A stretch of DNA of 64,000 nucleotides, taken from assembly GCA_963781595.1 (NCBI GenBank), contig CAWAGG010000001.1, forward strand, positions 868,001 to 932,000. The letters are read 5' to 3'. Source of the stretch: JBEDUK01 sp963781595. Lineage in GTDB: Bacteria > Actinomycetota > UBA4738. Both the position numbers and the translations under genes were made by a program. Below are positions 8,334 through 16,331 of the stretch, one piece after another. Positions within the stretch are counted from its first letter, which is position 1. The number at the start of each line of letters is the position of its first letter. A model generated the notes under the pieces. The model was not told the origin of the DNA. It did not search any database and worked only from the letters and a program-made list of their open reading frames with translations.

Positions 8334-8606
8334 TCATGAAGGCCCGTCTGACGGCCCGGTCGAGGAGCCGTGGTGATCGAACGGTGATCCGGTACGTCGC
8401 AGCTTGAATCCTGACGCGAAGGCAACGACGAGGGCGAGACCCTCCAATGACGCAACGAGGATGACCAGCGCCGTGAGGTCTGTCAGCATGAATCCTGCCA
8501 GCGTGAGGCTCAGCAAGAAGGCAGCGACGAGGGCGGCGGCAGCGAAGTTGAAAAGCCGTCGCTGACGCGCGCTCCACGATCGTCGACCGGATTCGCCACC
8601 CGTCAC
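8334..8606 (-). CDS. Small two-helix membrane protein
   Basis: A 90-residue hypothetical protein. The middle contains two adjacent hydrophobic helices, FAAAALVAAFLLSLTLAGFM and LTALVILVASLEGLALVVAF, flanked by arginine-rich segments (SARQRR before, KLRRTG after), giving a hairpin in the membrane with both ends probably cytoplasmic. The GTG at 8606 is preceded by GGGGAG at 7 bases; the open frame extends upstream but the extra residues look like non-coding translation. It faces adenosine deaminase tail to tail with 30 bases between. No function recognised. Confidence 0.5.
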   Translation of the reverse strand: MTGGESGRRSWSARQRRLFNFAAAALVAAFLLSLTLAGFMLTDLTALVILVASLEGLALVVAFASGFKLRRTGSPFDHHGSSTGPSDGPS

Positions 8607-8860
8607 TTGCACGCTCCCCGGGTGCCCAGTCGTTGCCCAGAGCGACCGACTCGGAACGGGGCCGGCCCCAGGTGAGGAAGAACCGCTCTGTGCCGTCCTC
8701 CAACCGAATCGCGACGGCGACAAACGTCCTCCATGTGTGAATGTTCGCACGCCGTGCGAATCGCCGGGTGACCTTCTGGCACCCTGGCCTGAGCCGCCGA
8801 GACACATCCGGCGACCGGACCGCACCACAGATGTCATGGGCCGATGGAGCTGCCCCGGCG

Positions 8861-9571
8861 CTAGCGGCGCGTGCCGACGATCCGGTCCCTATCTGGCAGG
8901 TAGTCGGGCAGCACCTCGGCTCCGAGCCCCGCGTCCTCGACGGCGGCGACGTACTCCTCGGTCGGCGTGAGCGCCAGCCGGTGGTGTTCGACGAAGTACT
9001 CCACGCCCTCGGCGTTCCGCACGAGGTGGTGCATGTCGAACTCCGTGATCCGCCCATCCCGGGCGTTGACCGGAAGCCGGATCACGGTCGTCTCGCCGTC
9101 GCTCACGACCTCGGGCTCGGGGACGAACCCGTCGATCCACGCCTCCGGTCGGAGCCAGCCGTCGAACACGAGCACGCCGCCCGGGTTCAGGTGCGCCGCG
9201 AACCGACGAACCGTCTCGCGCAGCTCCGCCGGCTCCGTCACGTAGCCGATGCTGCTGAACAGGCACGTCACCGCGTCGAACGTTCGGCCCAGGTCCACGG
9301 TCCGCATGTCGCCGACGCGCAGCTGGACGTCCGGGAGCCGGGACCGCGCGACCGCGATCATGTCCGGACTCAGGTCGATGCCTTCGACGACGTAGCGTCC
9401 CCGGAGGAACCGCAGGTGCAGGCCGGTCCCGCAGGCGACGTCGAGCAGCGATCGAGCCGCGGGGTTCCGCGCGCGGACGATCGCGTCGAGCTGGTCCGCT
9501 TCGCCGGCGTAATCCTTGACCCCCGAGCCGGCGTAGAGCAGGTCGTAGACGTCGGCGCTGCGCGCGTACAT
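8861..9571 (-). CDS. Class I SAM-dependent methyltransferase (TylM1/DesVI-like)
   Basis: A 236-residue Rossmann-fold methyltransferase. The SAM-binding motif I is SLLDVACGTGLHLRFL, with the acidic post-motif EGIDLSPDM and the motif II region GGVLVFDGW. The N-terminus (YDLLYAGSGVKDYAGEADQL) and the C-terminal HHRLALTPTEEYVAAVEDAG resemble the group that contains sugar N,N-dimethyltransferases, but many relatives have unknown substrates. It is divergent from the SGNH hydrolase gene with 33 bases between starts. No sugar-biosynthesis neighbours support a specific role. Confidence 0.85.
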   Translation of the reverse strand: MYARSADVYDLLYAGSGVKDYAGEADQLDAIVRARNPAARSLLDVACGTGLHLRFLRGRYVVEGIDLSPDMIAVARSRLPDVQLRVGDMRTVDLGRTFDAVTCLFSSIGYVTEPAELRETVRRFAAHLNPGGVLVFDGWLRPEAWIDGFVPEPEVVSDGETTVIRLPVNARDGRITEFDMHHLVRNAEGVEYFVEHHRLALTPTEEYVAAVEDAGLGAEVLPDYLPDRDRIVGTRR

Positions 9572-9604
9572 GGACGGCGATGGTACCCACTAGTCTCGGC
9601 ACCC

Positions 9605-10399
9605 ATGCGAGGGACGCGGCTGGTGGGTCGAACCATGGGGCTCGTGGCGGCAGGCTTCGTCGCGCTGCTCGGCAGCGAAGCGCTCGCGGCGGCGCTCCGC
9701 GACTACCTGCCGACGGACCCGGCGTTGGCGATCGGCGGCATCTTCGGACTGACCACCGATCCGCATCTCGTGTTCGCCGTGCTCGGTGACTCGACCGCGG
9801 CCGGCGTCGGCGCAGGGACGCCGGAGTTCGCGTACCCGACGCTGCTGGCCGAGCGGCTCGCGGCGGCCGGGTGGCACGTCGAACTTCTCGGCTTCGGCGT
9901 CTCGGGCGCGAAGGTTCGCGACGTCCTCACCGTTCAGCTCCCGAAGGCCGAGGCCGCACGGCCGGACCTTGTCTTCGTCGGGATCGGGGGCAACGACGTG
10001 ATCCGGCTGACGTCGATCCCGCGGTTCCGCGCCGAATACGGAGAGATGCTCGATCGACTGATGGCCACGGGCGCGACCGTCGTCGTCGGCAGCATGCCCG
10101 ACATGCGCGTCCGGGCGTTCCTGGAGCCGCTCCGGCGCGTCTCCGGGTGGCGCGGACGCAGTCTCGGCCGCGCGATCGAGACCGTGGCCCTGAAGCGCGA
10201 GGTGCCGGTCGTGCCGATGGCCGAACGGACCGGGCGGTTCTTCCTCGAACACCCGGAGCTCGCGTACGACAGCAGCGACGATCTCCACCCAGGACCGGCC
10301 GGCTACGAATCATGGGCCGAAGCGATCGGCCCAGCGCTGCTCGAGGCCCTCGCAAGCAGATCGGCCGCCGGCGGTTCGAGGGACGAGGCGGAGGGTTGA
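9605..10399 (+). CDS. SGNH/GDSL-family hydrolase, membrane-anchored or exported
   Basis: A 264-residue esterase/lipase-type hydrolase. After an N-terminal hydrophobic segment (MGLVAAGFVALLGSEALAAA, a signal peptide or anchor) the catalytic blocks appear in order: block I FAVLGDSTAAG with nucleophile S63, block III GIGGNDVIR and block V DDLHPGPAGYE with the Asp-His pair. It probably deacylates a lipid or surface glycan outside the cytoplasm. The ATG at 9605 is favoured because the signal segment follows immediately; the frame stays open upstream but crosses the oppositely oriented methyltransferase gene. It converges on the kinase gene with 22 bases between stops. Confidence 0.87.
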   Translation: MRGTRLVGRTMGLVAAGFVALLGSEALAAALRDYLPTDPALAIGGIFGLTTDPHLVFAVLGDSTAAGVGAGTPEFAYPTLLAERLAAAGWHVELLGFGVSGAKVRDVLTVQLPKAEAARPDLVFVGIGGNDVIRLTSIPRFRAEYGEMLDRLMATGATVVVGSMPDMRVRAFLEPLRRVSGWRGRSLGRAIETVALKREVPVVPMAERTGRFFLEHPELAYDSSDDLHPGPAGYESWAEAIGPALLEALASRSAAGGSRDEAEG

Positions 10400-10421
10400 A
10401 CCAGCCAGCCCGGCGACGTGC

Positions 10422-11885
10422 CTACGACATGCAGAGGAGCGGCGTGTCGGCGGACACCACCGCCGAGCGAGGACCCAACTTCGCGCCGGCCGTCGCACGC
10501 ACCATGTACCGGTATGTCGTCGCCGAACCCAGTTCGCGGTCGACGTACCCGTCGGCGTGACCGCCGCGTACGCGGGCGACCAGGCGGAGCGGACCCCCAG
10601 CGCCGTCGTCGCGGTAGATCGCGTACCCGTCCGCGGTCGCCGGATCCATCGCGATCCAAGAGAGCACGGCGCGGAACCGGAGGAACCCGTCGCACGCGCC
10701 CTCTGCCTGTATCGCCGCGACGGGATGGAGGACGATCGTCGGGCTCGGGTGCGGCGACGCCGAGCGTCTCGGGGGCGCCGCGTGGCCGCGGACCTGGTTC
10801 CATCCGACGAACCCTGCGGCCGAGAGCGTCGCCAGAACCACCAGCACCACCAGGGACATGCCGAGACGCCTGCCGCGACGGCGCGGTGGACGATGCTGCG
10901 GACCGGTTCGTTCGATCGGGGCGGAGGGGATCACGGACGTCGGCGGCCCGCCGAGGTCCTGCGTCACGGCTGCGGGCGCGACCGATCCCGTTCGCGGTGC
11001 GCCCGACGCGGGTTCGCCGGCGACCCGGCCGAGGTCCGCCTCGAGCTCGCCGGCCGACCGGTACCGATGGCTCGGATCCTTCGCGAGGCACCGCATGACC
11101 AGTGCGTCGACCGCCATCGAGACGGACGGGTTCAGGGCCGACGGTGGCGCGGGCCGCTCCTCGAGGTGTCGGTACACCACCGCCACCGGATCGCCGGTGA
11201 ACGGCGGTCTGCCCGTCAGCATCTCGTAGAGCACGCACCCCAGCGCGTAGACGTCGGAACGGCCGTCGACCGCCTCGCCCCGGATCTGCTCGGGAGCCAG
11301 GTATTCAGGCGTGCCGAACGGGACATGCGTATCCGTCGGCGTCGCGGCGGCCAGGGAGCGCGCGATGCCGAAGTCCAGGACCTTCACGCCGCCGCCCGCC
11401 GCGAGCATCACGTTCGCCGGCTTGACGTCCAGGTGCACGATCCCCATCGAGTGCGCGTACGCGAGCGCGCCGGCCATCGCGCGGCCGATCCCGAGCGCAC
11501 GCTCGACCTCGAACGGGCGGTGGCGCGCGAGCTCGGCCGACAGCGGCTCGCCGGGGACGAGCTCCATCACGATGTACGGGGTTCCGTCCTCGGTCAGGAT
11601 GTCGTGGACGGCGACGACGTTCGGGTGCGATAGGACCGCCGCGGCGCGCGCCTCCCTGCCGAACCGCGCCAACGAGCGCTCGTCGAGCGGCGTACCCGCC
11701 TTCGGCTTCTTGAGCGCGACCTGACGCCGGAGGTGGAGGTCGAACGCCAGGAACACCTCACCCATGCCGCCGCGACCCAGGGATGCTTCGATCTGGTAGC
11801 GCCCGGCGACGACCGGATCGTCGGTGCCGACCGCGCCCCCGTCGGCGCCGGTGTTCGTTCCCCCACTCGCGTGCACGTGTTCCAT
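10422..11885 (-). CDS. PknB-type serine/threonine protein kinase with transmembrane helix and extracellular FN3-like domain
   Basis: A 487-residue eukaryotic-like kinase. The cytoplasmic kinase domain (about residues 30-295) has the glycine loop LGRGGMGEVFLA, the ATP lysine in VALKK, the catalytic loop IVHLDVKPANVML, the metal-binding LDFGIA and the activation-segment end GTPEYLAPEQ. The catalytic loop reads HLD instead of the usual HRD, so the regulatory arginine is missing although the aspartate is kept. A Pro/Ser linker leads to one transmembrane helix (MSLVVLVVLATLSAAGFVGW) and an outer domain whose end (DGYVDRELGSATTYRYMVRA) resembles fibronectin type III. There are no PASTA repeats. I chose the ATG at 11885; a TTG at 11921 is possible. 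Confidence 0.9.
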   Translation of the reverse strand: MEHVHASGGTNTGADGGAVGTDDPVVAGRYQIEASLGRGGMGEVFLAFDLHLRRQVALKKPKAGTPLDERSLARFGREARAAAVLSHPNVVAVHDILTEDGTPYIVMELVPGEPLSAELARHRPFEVERALGIGRAMAGALAYAHSMGIVHLDVKPANVMLAAGGGVKVLDFGIARSLAAATPTDTHVPFGTPEYLAPEQIRGEAVDGRSDVYALGCVLYEMLTGRPPFTGDPVAVVYRHLEERPAPPSALNPSVSMAVDALVMRCLAKDPSHRYRSAGELEADLGRVAGEPASGAPRTGSVAPAAVTQDLGGPPTSVIPSAPIERTGPQHRPPRRRGRRLGMSLVVLVVLATLSAAGFVGWNQVRGHAAPPRRSASPHPSPTIVLHPVAAIQAEGACDGFLRFRAVLSWIAMDPATADGYAIYRDDGAGGPLRLVARVRGGHADGYVDRELGSATTYRYMVRATAGAKLGPRSAVVSADTPLLCMS

Positions 11886-11927
11886 GTTCGCAGGTCGAAC
11901 GCAAGAGCGGGTAGACGCCAACGGCGC

Positions 11928-11973
11928 GGCGCCGTCGCCCCACCGACGGCGCCATACGTAGGGCGACGGCGCC
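11928..11973 (-). terminator. Perfect 13-bp inverted repeat between cation-efflux and kinase genes
   Basis: Arms 11928-11940 (GGCGCCGTCGCCC) and 11961-11973 (GGGCGACGGCGCC) are perfectly complementary with a 20-base loop. The element lies 14 bases after the efflux gene stop and about 45 bases before the kinase start, both on the minus strand. No T-run follows, so it would be an atypical terminator or a processing hairpin. Confidence 0.45.
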
Positions 11974-11987
11974 TGGGGTCCGGCGCG

Positions 11988-12566
11988 TCAGCCCTGGAGT
12001 TCCTCCACGCCCTCCCGCAAGGCGAACAGCGCGATCACCAGCGCGACGAGCGGGTCCGCCCACCACCAGCCCGCCGCCGCGTTCGCCACGAGACCCACCA
12101 GGACCGTCGTCGACAGCGCCGCGTCGACCAGCGAGAAGCGCGCCTCAGCCGCCAGCACGCGGTTCTCGATCACGCGCGCGATCCGGCCCTTCGCCACGCC
12201 GAGCGCGGTCATCACGATCGCCGCGGCCGCCGTCAACACGATGCCGAAGGGCGACGCCTCCGGCCGGGCGCCGGAGATCAGCCGGAGGATCGACTGCACG
12301 CCGACATAGGCGGCCACGATCAGGTACGAGACCCCGATCGCTCGCAGCGCGGGCCGGTCGCGCAGCGGGCCACGGCCCTCCAGCTGCCACACCGTCACGA
12401 CGCCGACGAACACCTCGAGCGACGAATCCAACCCGTACGCGGTCAGTGCCACGGAGCTCGCCGCGATGCCGGCGGCGATCGCGGCCGCGCCCTCGAACGC
12501 GTTCCACGCGATGGTGGCGTAGACGAGACGGAGACCTCGACGCCGAGCGGCACCTCGCTGGGCCAT
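11988..12566 (-). CDS. Cation efflux (CDF-fold) membrane protein, transmembrane domain only
   Basis: A 192-residue integral membrane protein with about six hydrophobic helices. The second helix carries AYGLDSSLEVFVG and the fifth carries FSLVDAALSTTVLVG, the positions where cation diffusion facilitators place metal-binding Asp/His residues (usually HS--D and HV--D). The C-terminal cytoplasmic metallochaperone domain of most CDF transporters is absent; the protein stops after the sixth helix. It may transport a divalent cation, or be a shortened relative without transport activity. It starts with ATG at 12566, back to back with the MFS gene. Confidence 0.75.
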   Translation of the reverse strand: MAQRGAARRRGLRLVYATIAWNAFEGAAAIAAGIAASSVALTAYGLDSSLEVFVGVVTVWQLEGRGPLRDRPALRAIGVSYLIVAAYVGVQSILRLISGARPEASPFGIVLTAAAAIVMTALGVAKGRIARVIENRVLAAEARFSLVDAALSTTVLVGLVANAAAGWWWADPLVALVIALFALREGVEELQG

Positions 12567-12638
12567 GGGCGCGCAGCCTAGCGTTCTCCGTCTTTCGGAG
12601 GTGCCGTGACCCGCCGCCGTACCGCGTAGTCTCGTCAG

Positions 12639-13823
12639 GTGGCTTTACCATCGGACACACCGCCGGCGTCCCTCGGCGGTGACGGCCCTCGCTCGGGGAT
12701 CGCGGGGTTCCTGGTCGGGGCGATGGGGATGTTCGCCACGATGTATTCGACGCAGGCGATCCTGCCTGAGCTGTCCCAGGACTTCGGCGTCAGCCCATCC
12801 GCGGCAGGGCTCACCGTGTCGGCCGTGGTGTTCGCGATCGCGGTGGGCGCCTGGGTCTGGGGCCCCGTCTCCGATCGGATCGGCCGACCGCGTTCGCTGG
12901 TCCTCGCCTCGTCCCTGCTGGTGATCCCGACCGTGGCCGCCGGGCTCGCGCCGACGTTCGCGGCGCTCCTCCTGTGCCGGACGCTCCAGGGCCTGTGCAT
13001 GCCGGGGCTGCTGACCGTCGGCGTGCCGTACGTCGCCGAGGCGTTCGCTCCGCGTATCGGCGGGCGGGCGATGGGCTACTACGTCTCCGCGCTCGTGATC
13101 GGCGGCCTGATCGGCCGGGTCGGCGTCGCCCTCGTTACCACGCTGGTGGGATGGCGCCTGGCGATCGGCGGGCTCGCGGTCCTTCCGGCGGCAGGGGCGA
13201 TCCTCATGCATCGAACGCTCCCGGCGGTGGCGCCGCCGCTGCGCAGCGAGGGCGGCGGCCTGGCAGCCCTCGGGAGGCAGCTCCGGAACCTGGTCCTGCT
13301 GCGCGCCGCCGCGGCCGGCAGCGCGCTGCTGTTCGCGTTCGTCGGGACGTTCTCCTACGTCGTCTTCCGCCTCGAGGGTCCCCCGTTCGGCTTCGGAGTC
13401 GTCGCGGGGAGCCTCGTGTTCCTGCTGTGGGTACTCGGCGTCGTCGGGCCGTTCGCCGGACGCCTCGCCGACCGCTACGGATGGCAGCGGGTCGCGATCG
13501 CGGCGCTCTGCTCGGCGGTCGTCGGCGTTGTGCTGTCGTTGCCGGCATGGTTGCCGACGCTGACCATCGCCCTCGCCCTGATCACCGTGTCCGTGTTCAC
13601 CGGCGTGACGAACGCACAGATCGGCGTCACCCGCGCGACGCGGACCGATCGCGGTGTGGCCAGCGCCCTGTACTTCAGCCTCTATTACCTGGCGGGCGCC
13701 GCGGGAGCCTACCTGCCAGGGCTGGCGTGGCAGACGTGGGGCTGGCCGGGCGTGGCGGCCGTCGCGCTCTCGGCGCTGATGCTCGCGGTGATCGCGTCGC
13801 TCCCGGGGCTGGCCGCGCGATAG
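12639..13823 (+). CDS. Major facilitator superfamily transporter (YnfM-like)
   Basis: A 394-residue polytopic membrane protein with about twelve hydrophobic helices. The loop 2-3 MFS signature is visible as GPVSDRIGRPRSLVLAS, and a weaker second copy AGRLADRYGWQRVA occurs in the C-terminal half. The N-terminus (MYSTQAILPELSQDFGVSPS) matches the YnfM/inner-membrane-transport-protein subgroup, whose substrates are mostly unknown and often drugs or sugars. The GTG at 12639 is the likely start. DNA glycosylase I follows 14 bases downstream. Confidence 0.88.
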   Translation: MALPSDTPPASLGGDGPRSGIAGFLVGAMGMFATMYSTQAILPELSQDFGVSPSAAGLTVSAVVFAIAVGAWVWGPVSDRIGRPRSLVLASSLLVIPTVAAGLAPTFAALLLCRTLQGLCMPGLLTVGVPYVAEAFAPRIGGRAMGYYVSALVIGGLIGRVGVALVTTLVGWRLAIGGLAVLPAAGAILMHRTLPAVAPPLRSEGGGLAALGRQLRNLVLLRAAAAGSALLFAFVGTFSYVVFRLEGPPFGFGVVAGSLVFLLWVLGVVGPFAGRLADRYGWQRVAIAALCSAVVGVVLSLPAWLPTLTIALALITVSVFTGVTNAQIGVTRATRTDRGVASALYFSLYYLAGAAGAYLPGLAWQTWGWPGVAAVALSALMLAVIASLPGLAAR

Positions 13824-13837
13824 CATCGCGGATCGCG

Positions 13838-14419
13838 ATGACGCGACGCTGCGGGTGGGCGGACGGGCCTGGGACCAGCGAGTTGATGGCTCGCTACCAC
13901 GACGAGGAATGGGGCGTGCCGTCCCACGACGAACGCCACCTGTTCGAGATGCTCGTGCTCGAAGGCGCGCAGGCCGGACTCTCGTGGTCGACGATCCTCA
14001 ACAAGCGGGAGGGGTACCGCCGGGCGTTCGCCGGGTTCGACCCCGAACGGGTGGCTCGGTTCGACGAGGATGCTGTCGAACGACTGCTCGCCGATCCGGG
14101 CATCGTCCGGAACCGGGCGAAGGTCGATTCCGCGATCTCGAACGCCAGGGCGATCCTGGCACTGCGCGGCGCGCAGGGCGGCCTCGACGCCTACCTATGG
14201 GCCGTCGCGGGCGCCAATCCCGGCCAAGACCGGTTCGCCACGCTCGCCGATGTCCCGGCGGAGACCCCGCGATCGAAAGCGCTGAGCCAGGACCTGAAGC
14301 GCCGCGGGTTCCGGTTCGTCGGGCCGACGACCTGCTACGCGTTCATGCAGGCGGTCGGCATGGTCAATCCTCACGTAGCAACGTGCTTCCGTCACGACGA
14401 GGTGGCCAGGCTGGGTTAA
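13838..14419 (+). CDS. tag: DNA-3-methyladenine glycosylase I
   Basis: A 193-residue base-excision repair enzyme that removes 3-methyladenine from DNA. The whole TAG family pattern is present: N-terminal RCGWADGP with the zinc-ligand cysteine, YHDEEWGVPSHDERHLFEML, SWSTILNKREGYRRAF, FVGPTTCYAFMQAVGMVNPH and the C-terminal zinc ligands in HVATCFRH. The ATG at 13838 gives the standard N-terminus; the frame is open upstream through the MFS gene but only as out-of-frame translation. Confidence 0.95.
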   Translation: MTRRCGWADGPGTSELMARYHDEEWGVPSHDERHLFEMLVLEGAQAGLSWSTILNKREGYRRAFAGFDPERVARFDEDAVERLLADPGIVRNRAKVDSAISNARAILALRGAQGGLDAYLWAVAGANPGQDRFATLADVPAETPRSKALSQDLKRRGFRFVGPTTCYAFMQAVGMVNPHVATCFRHDEVARLG

Positions 14420-14657
14420 GAGGGTTCCACGGTCAGCTCGGGCGACCGGCCGATGACGAGCGAGCCGGTCGCGGCCTGCACCAGGGATCGGTGACGGACC
14501 GAGTGCTGTCTGCGCGGGCCCTCGATGCCGGAGAGCGACAGCGTAGCCCTCGACCCGTCAGCTGCTTTCCCTTCCCACGAGAGGCGATGGCGAAGACGCG
14601 GTGCGCGGCGTTCCCGTCGTCACTCATGCCGCGACGTTGCCCGGACGGTCGATGCCT

Positions 14658-14682
14658 CACGGGAGCACGCGCGGCTCCCGTG
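14658..14682 (+). promoter_or_regulatory. Perfect 9-bp hairpin abutting a ribosome-binding site
   Basis: CACGGGAGC at 14658-14666 and GCTCCCGTG at 14674-14682 form a perfect 9-bp stem with a 7-base loop, ending directly before the GGGAAG that serves the next gene. It could restrict ribosome access or mark the end of an upstream transcript; there is no T-run. Confidence 0.4.
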
Positions 14683-14696
14683 GGAAGATGGATGCC

Positions 14697-15038
14697 ATGA
14701 ACCAGGGACCGAGAGACCGCATCCAGAACGCCCGCCGCGCGATGGACCGGGCGGCAGGCCGAACCGTGGACTACCTCGCGTCGCCGAACGGGCAGCGGCT
14801 CCGTCGTCGCGTGGCCGCCGGCATGATCGTCACGGCGCCGTTGGTGCTCCGGTCCTCGGTCTTGAAGAAGTACCCGGTGATCCGGCTGATCGAGCTGCTC
14901 GGCGGCACCGCCGCGGTCCTCGAGCTGGCGCGCATGATCCGCGAGTGGGAGCCCGAGCGCGCCGACCAGCTCGAGGCGGCGGTCAACGCGATCGCTCACG
15001 TGCCGCCCGGCGGCAACGGCGCGACGCCGCACGCGTAG
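14697..15038 (+). CDS. Hypothetical small protein
   Basis: A 113-residue protein not assigned to a family. The N-terminal third is basic (RDRIQNARRAMDRAAGRTVD, then RLRRRVAAG), followed by a moderately hydrophobic segment MIVTAPLVLRSSVLKKYPVI and a helix ELLGGTAAVLELARMIREWE. It could sit on the membrane surface. ATG 14697 is preceded by GGGAAG at 9 bases; an in-frame ATG at 14688 is too close to that site. It lies 37 bases before glgM on the same strand and could be co-transcribed with the glycogen cluster. Confidence 0.55.
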   Translation: MNQGPRDRIQNARRAMDRAAGRTVDYLASPNGQRLRRRVAAGMIVTAPLVLRSSVLKKYPVIRLIELLGGTAAVLELARMIREWEPERADQLEAAVNAIAHVPPGGNGATPHA

Positions 15039-15075
15039 GCGCGCCGCGGCCATCGGACTGGGCGGAAGGGACGGC

Positions 15076-16320
15076 GTGCGCGTCACCCTCTTGACCCGCG
15101 AGTACCCGCCGAACGTGTACGGCGGTGCCGGCGTCCACGTCACGTACCTGGCACGCGAGCTGTCCAGGCTGGTGCCCGTGGAGGTGCGCGCGTTCGAGGG
15201 CCCGCGCGGGCGTCCGAGCGCTGGGGACGGGCCGCCGGCGATCGGGTTCGAACCATGGTCGATCCTCGCCGGGCCGGAGGCGTACCGGCCGGCCCTGGAG
15301 GTCATGTCCGTCGACATGGCCATGGTGATCGGGCTCGAGGGAACCGCTCTGGTGCACAGCCACACGTGGTACGCGAACCTCGCCGGACACCTGGCGAAGC
15401 TCACCCACGGTGTCCCGCACGTCATGACCACCCACAGCCTGGAACCGCTCCGGCCCTGGAAGGCGACCCAGCTGGGCGAGGGCGGCTACGCGCTGTCGAG
15501 CTTCTGCGAACGGACGGCGATCGAGGCCGCCGACACCGTGATCGCCGTGTCGTCGGCGATGCGCGACGACGTCCTGGCCGCGTACCCGGCCGTGGACCCC
15601 GAGCGGGTGACCGTGATCCGCAACGGCGTCGACACCGACGAGTACGCGCCGACGCGCGCGACCGATGCCCTGGTTCGCCACGGCGTCGATCCGAAACGTC
15701 CGCACGTGTTGTTCGTCGGGCGGATCACGCGCCAGAAGGGCCTCCAGCACCTGCTCGCCGCGGCCGGGCAGATCGACCGTTCGGCCCAGCTGGTGCTCTG
15801 CGCGTCGGCGCCGGACAGCGAGGGCGACCTCGCGGAGGCCGCCGAGGGCATCGAGCGCGCGTGGCAGGATCGGGGCGGCGGCGTGATCTGGCTCCGCGAG
15901 GCCGTGCCGGTACCGGACCTGATCCAGCTGTTCAGCCACGCGGCGGTGTTCGTCTGCCCGTCGATCTACGAGCCGATGGGGATCGTGAACCTCGAGGCGA
16001 TGGCGTGCGGCGCGCCCGTCGTGGCGACCGCCACCGGCGGGATCCCCGAGGTCGTCGTCGACGGGGAGACCGGGCTGCTGGTCCCGATCGAGCAGCGCCC
16101 GGGCGGGGACGGCGAGCCGATCGATCCCGCGGCGTTCGCAGCGGCGCTCGCCGAGCGCGTGAACGCGCTGCTGGCCGACCCGCTGCTGGCACGACGGTTC
16201 GGCGACGCCGGGCGCGCGCGGGCCGTGGAGCGGTTCAGCTGGCGCGCCGTGGCGCATGAGGTCCTCTCCGTGTACGAACGCCTCTCGCCCGCCCTCCGTG
16301 CGGATCGGTCCGGCGGATAG
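15076..16320 (+). CDS. glgM: GT4-family maltose-1-phosphate / glycogen synthase (GlgM type)
   Basis: A 414-residue GT-B fold glycosyltransferase of the corynebacterial-type glycogen synthase group. It starts with TLLTREYPPNVYGGAGVHV and carries the donor-site motifs FVGRITRQKGLQHLL and PSIYEPMGIVNLEAMACG, whose EPMGIVNLE contains the conserved E-x7-E pair. In mycobacteria this GT4 enzyme (GlgM, formerly called GlgA) uses ADP-glucose and glucose-1-phosphate to make maltose-1-phosphate, the donor for GlgE. The glgE gene begins 11 bases downstream here, which favours the GlgM assignment over plain glycogen elongation; sequence alone does not separate them. The GTG at 15076 follows GGAAGGG. Confidence 0.85.
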   Translation: MRVTLLTREYPPNVYGGAGVHVTYLARELSRLVPVEVRAFEGPRGRPSAGDGPPAIGFEPWSILAGPEAYRPALEVMSVDMAMVIGLEGTALVHSHTWYANLAGHLAKLTHGVPHVMTTHSLEPLRPWKATQLGEGGYALSSFCERTAIEAADTVIAVSSAMRDDVLAAYPAVDPERVTVIRNGVDTDEYAPTRATDALVRHGVDPKRPHVLFVGRITRQKGLQHLLAAAGQIDRSAQLVLCASAPDSEGDLAEAAEGIERAWQDRGGGVIWLREAVPVPDLIQLFSHAAVFVCPSIYEPMGIVNLEAMACGAPVVATATGGIPEVVVDGETGLLVPIEQRPGGDGEPIDPAAFAAALAERVNALLADPLLARRFGDAGRARAVERFSWRAVAHEVLSVYERLSPALRADRSGG

Positions 16321-16331
16321 GCTTCGCGGGA

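Noticed and set aside
8741..9604. N-terminal extension of the SGNH hydrolase frame
   Set aside because: The region is antisense to a well-conserved methyltransferase gene, and the signal peptide starts at ATG 9605.
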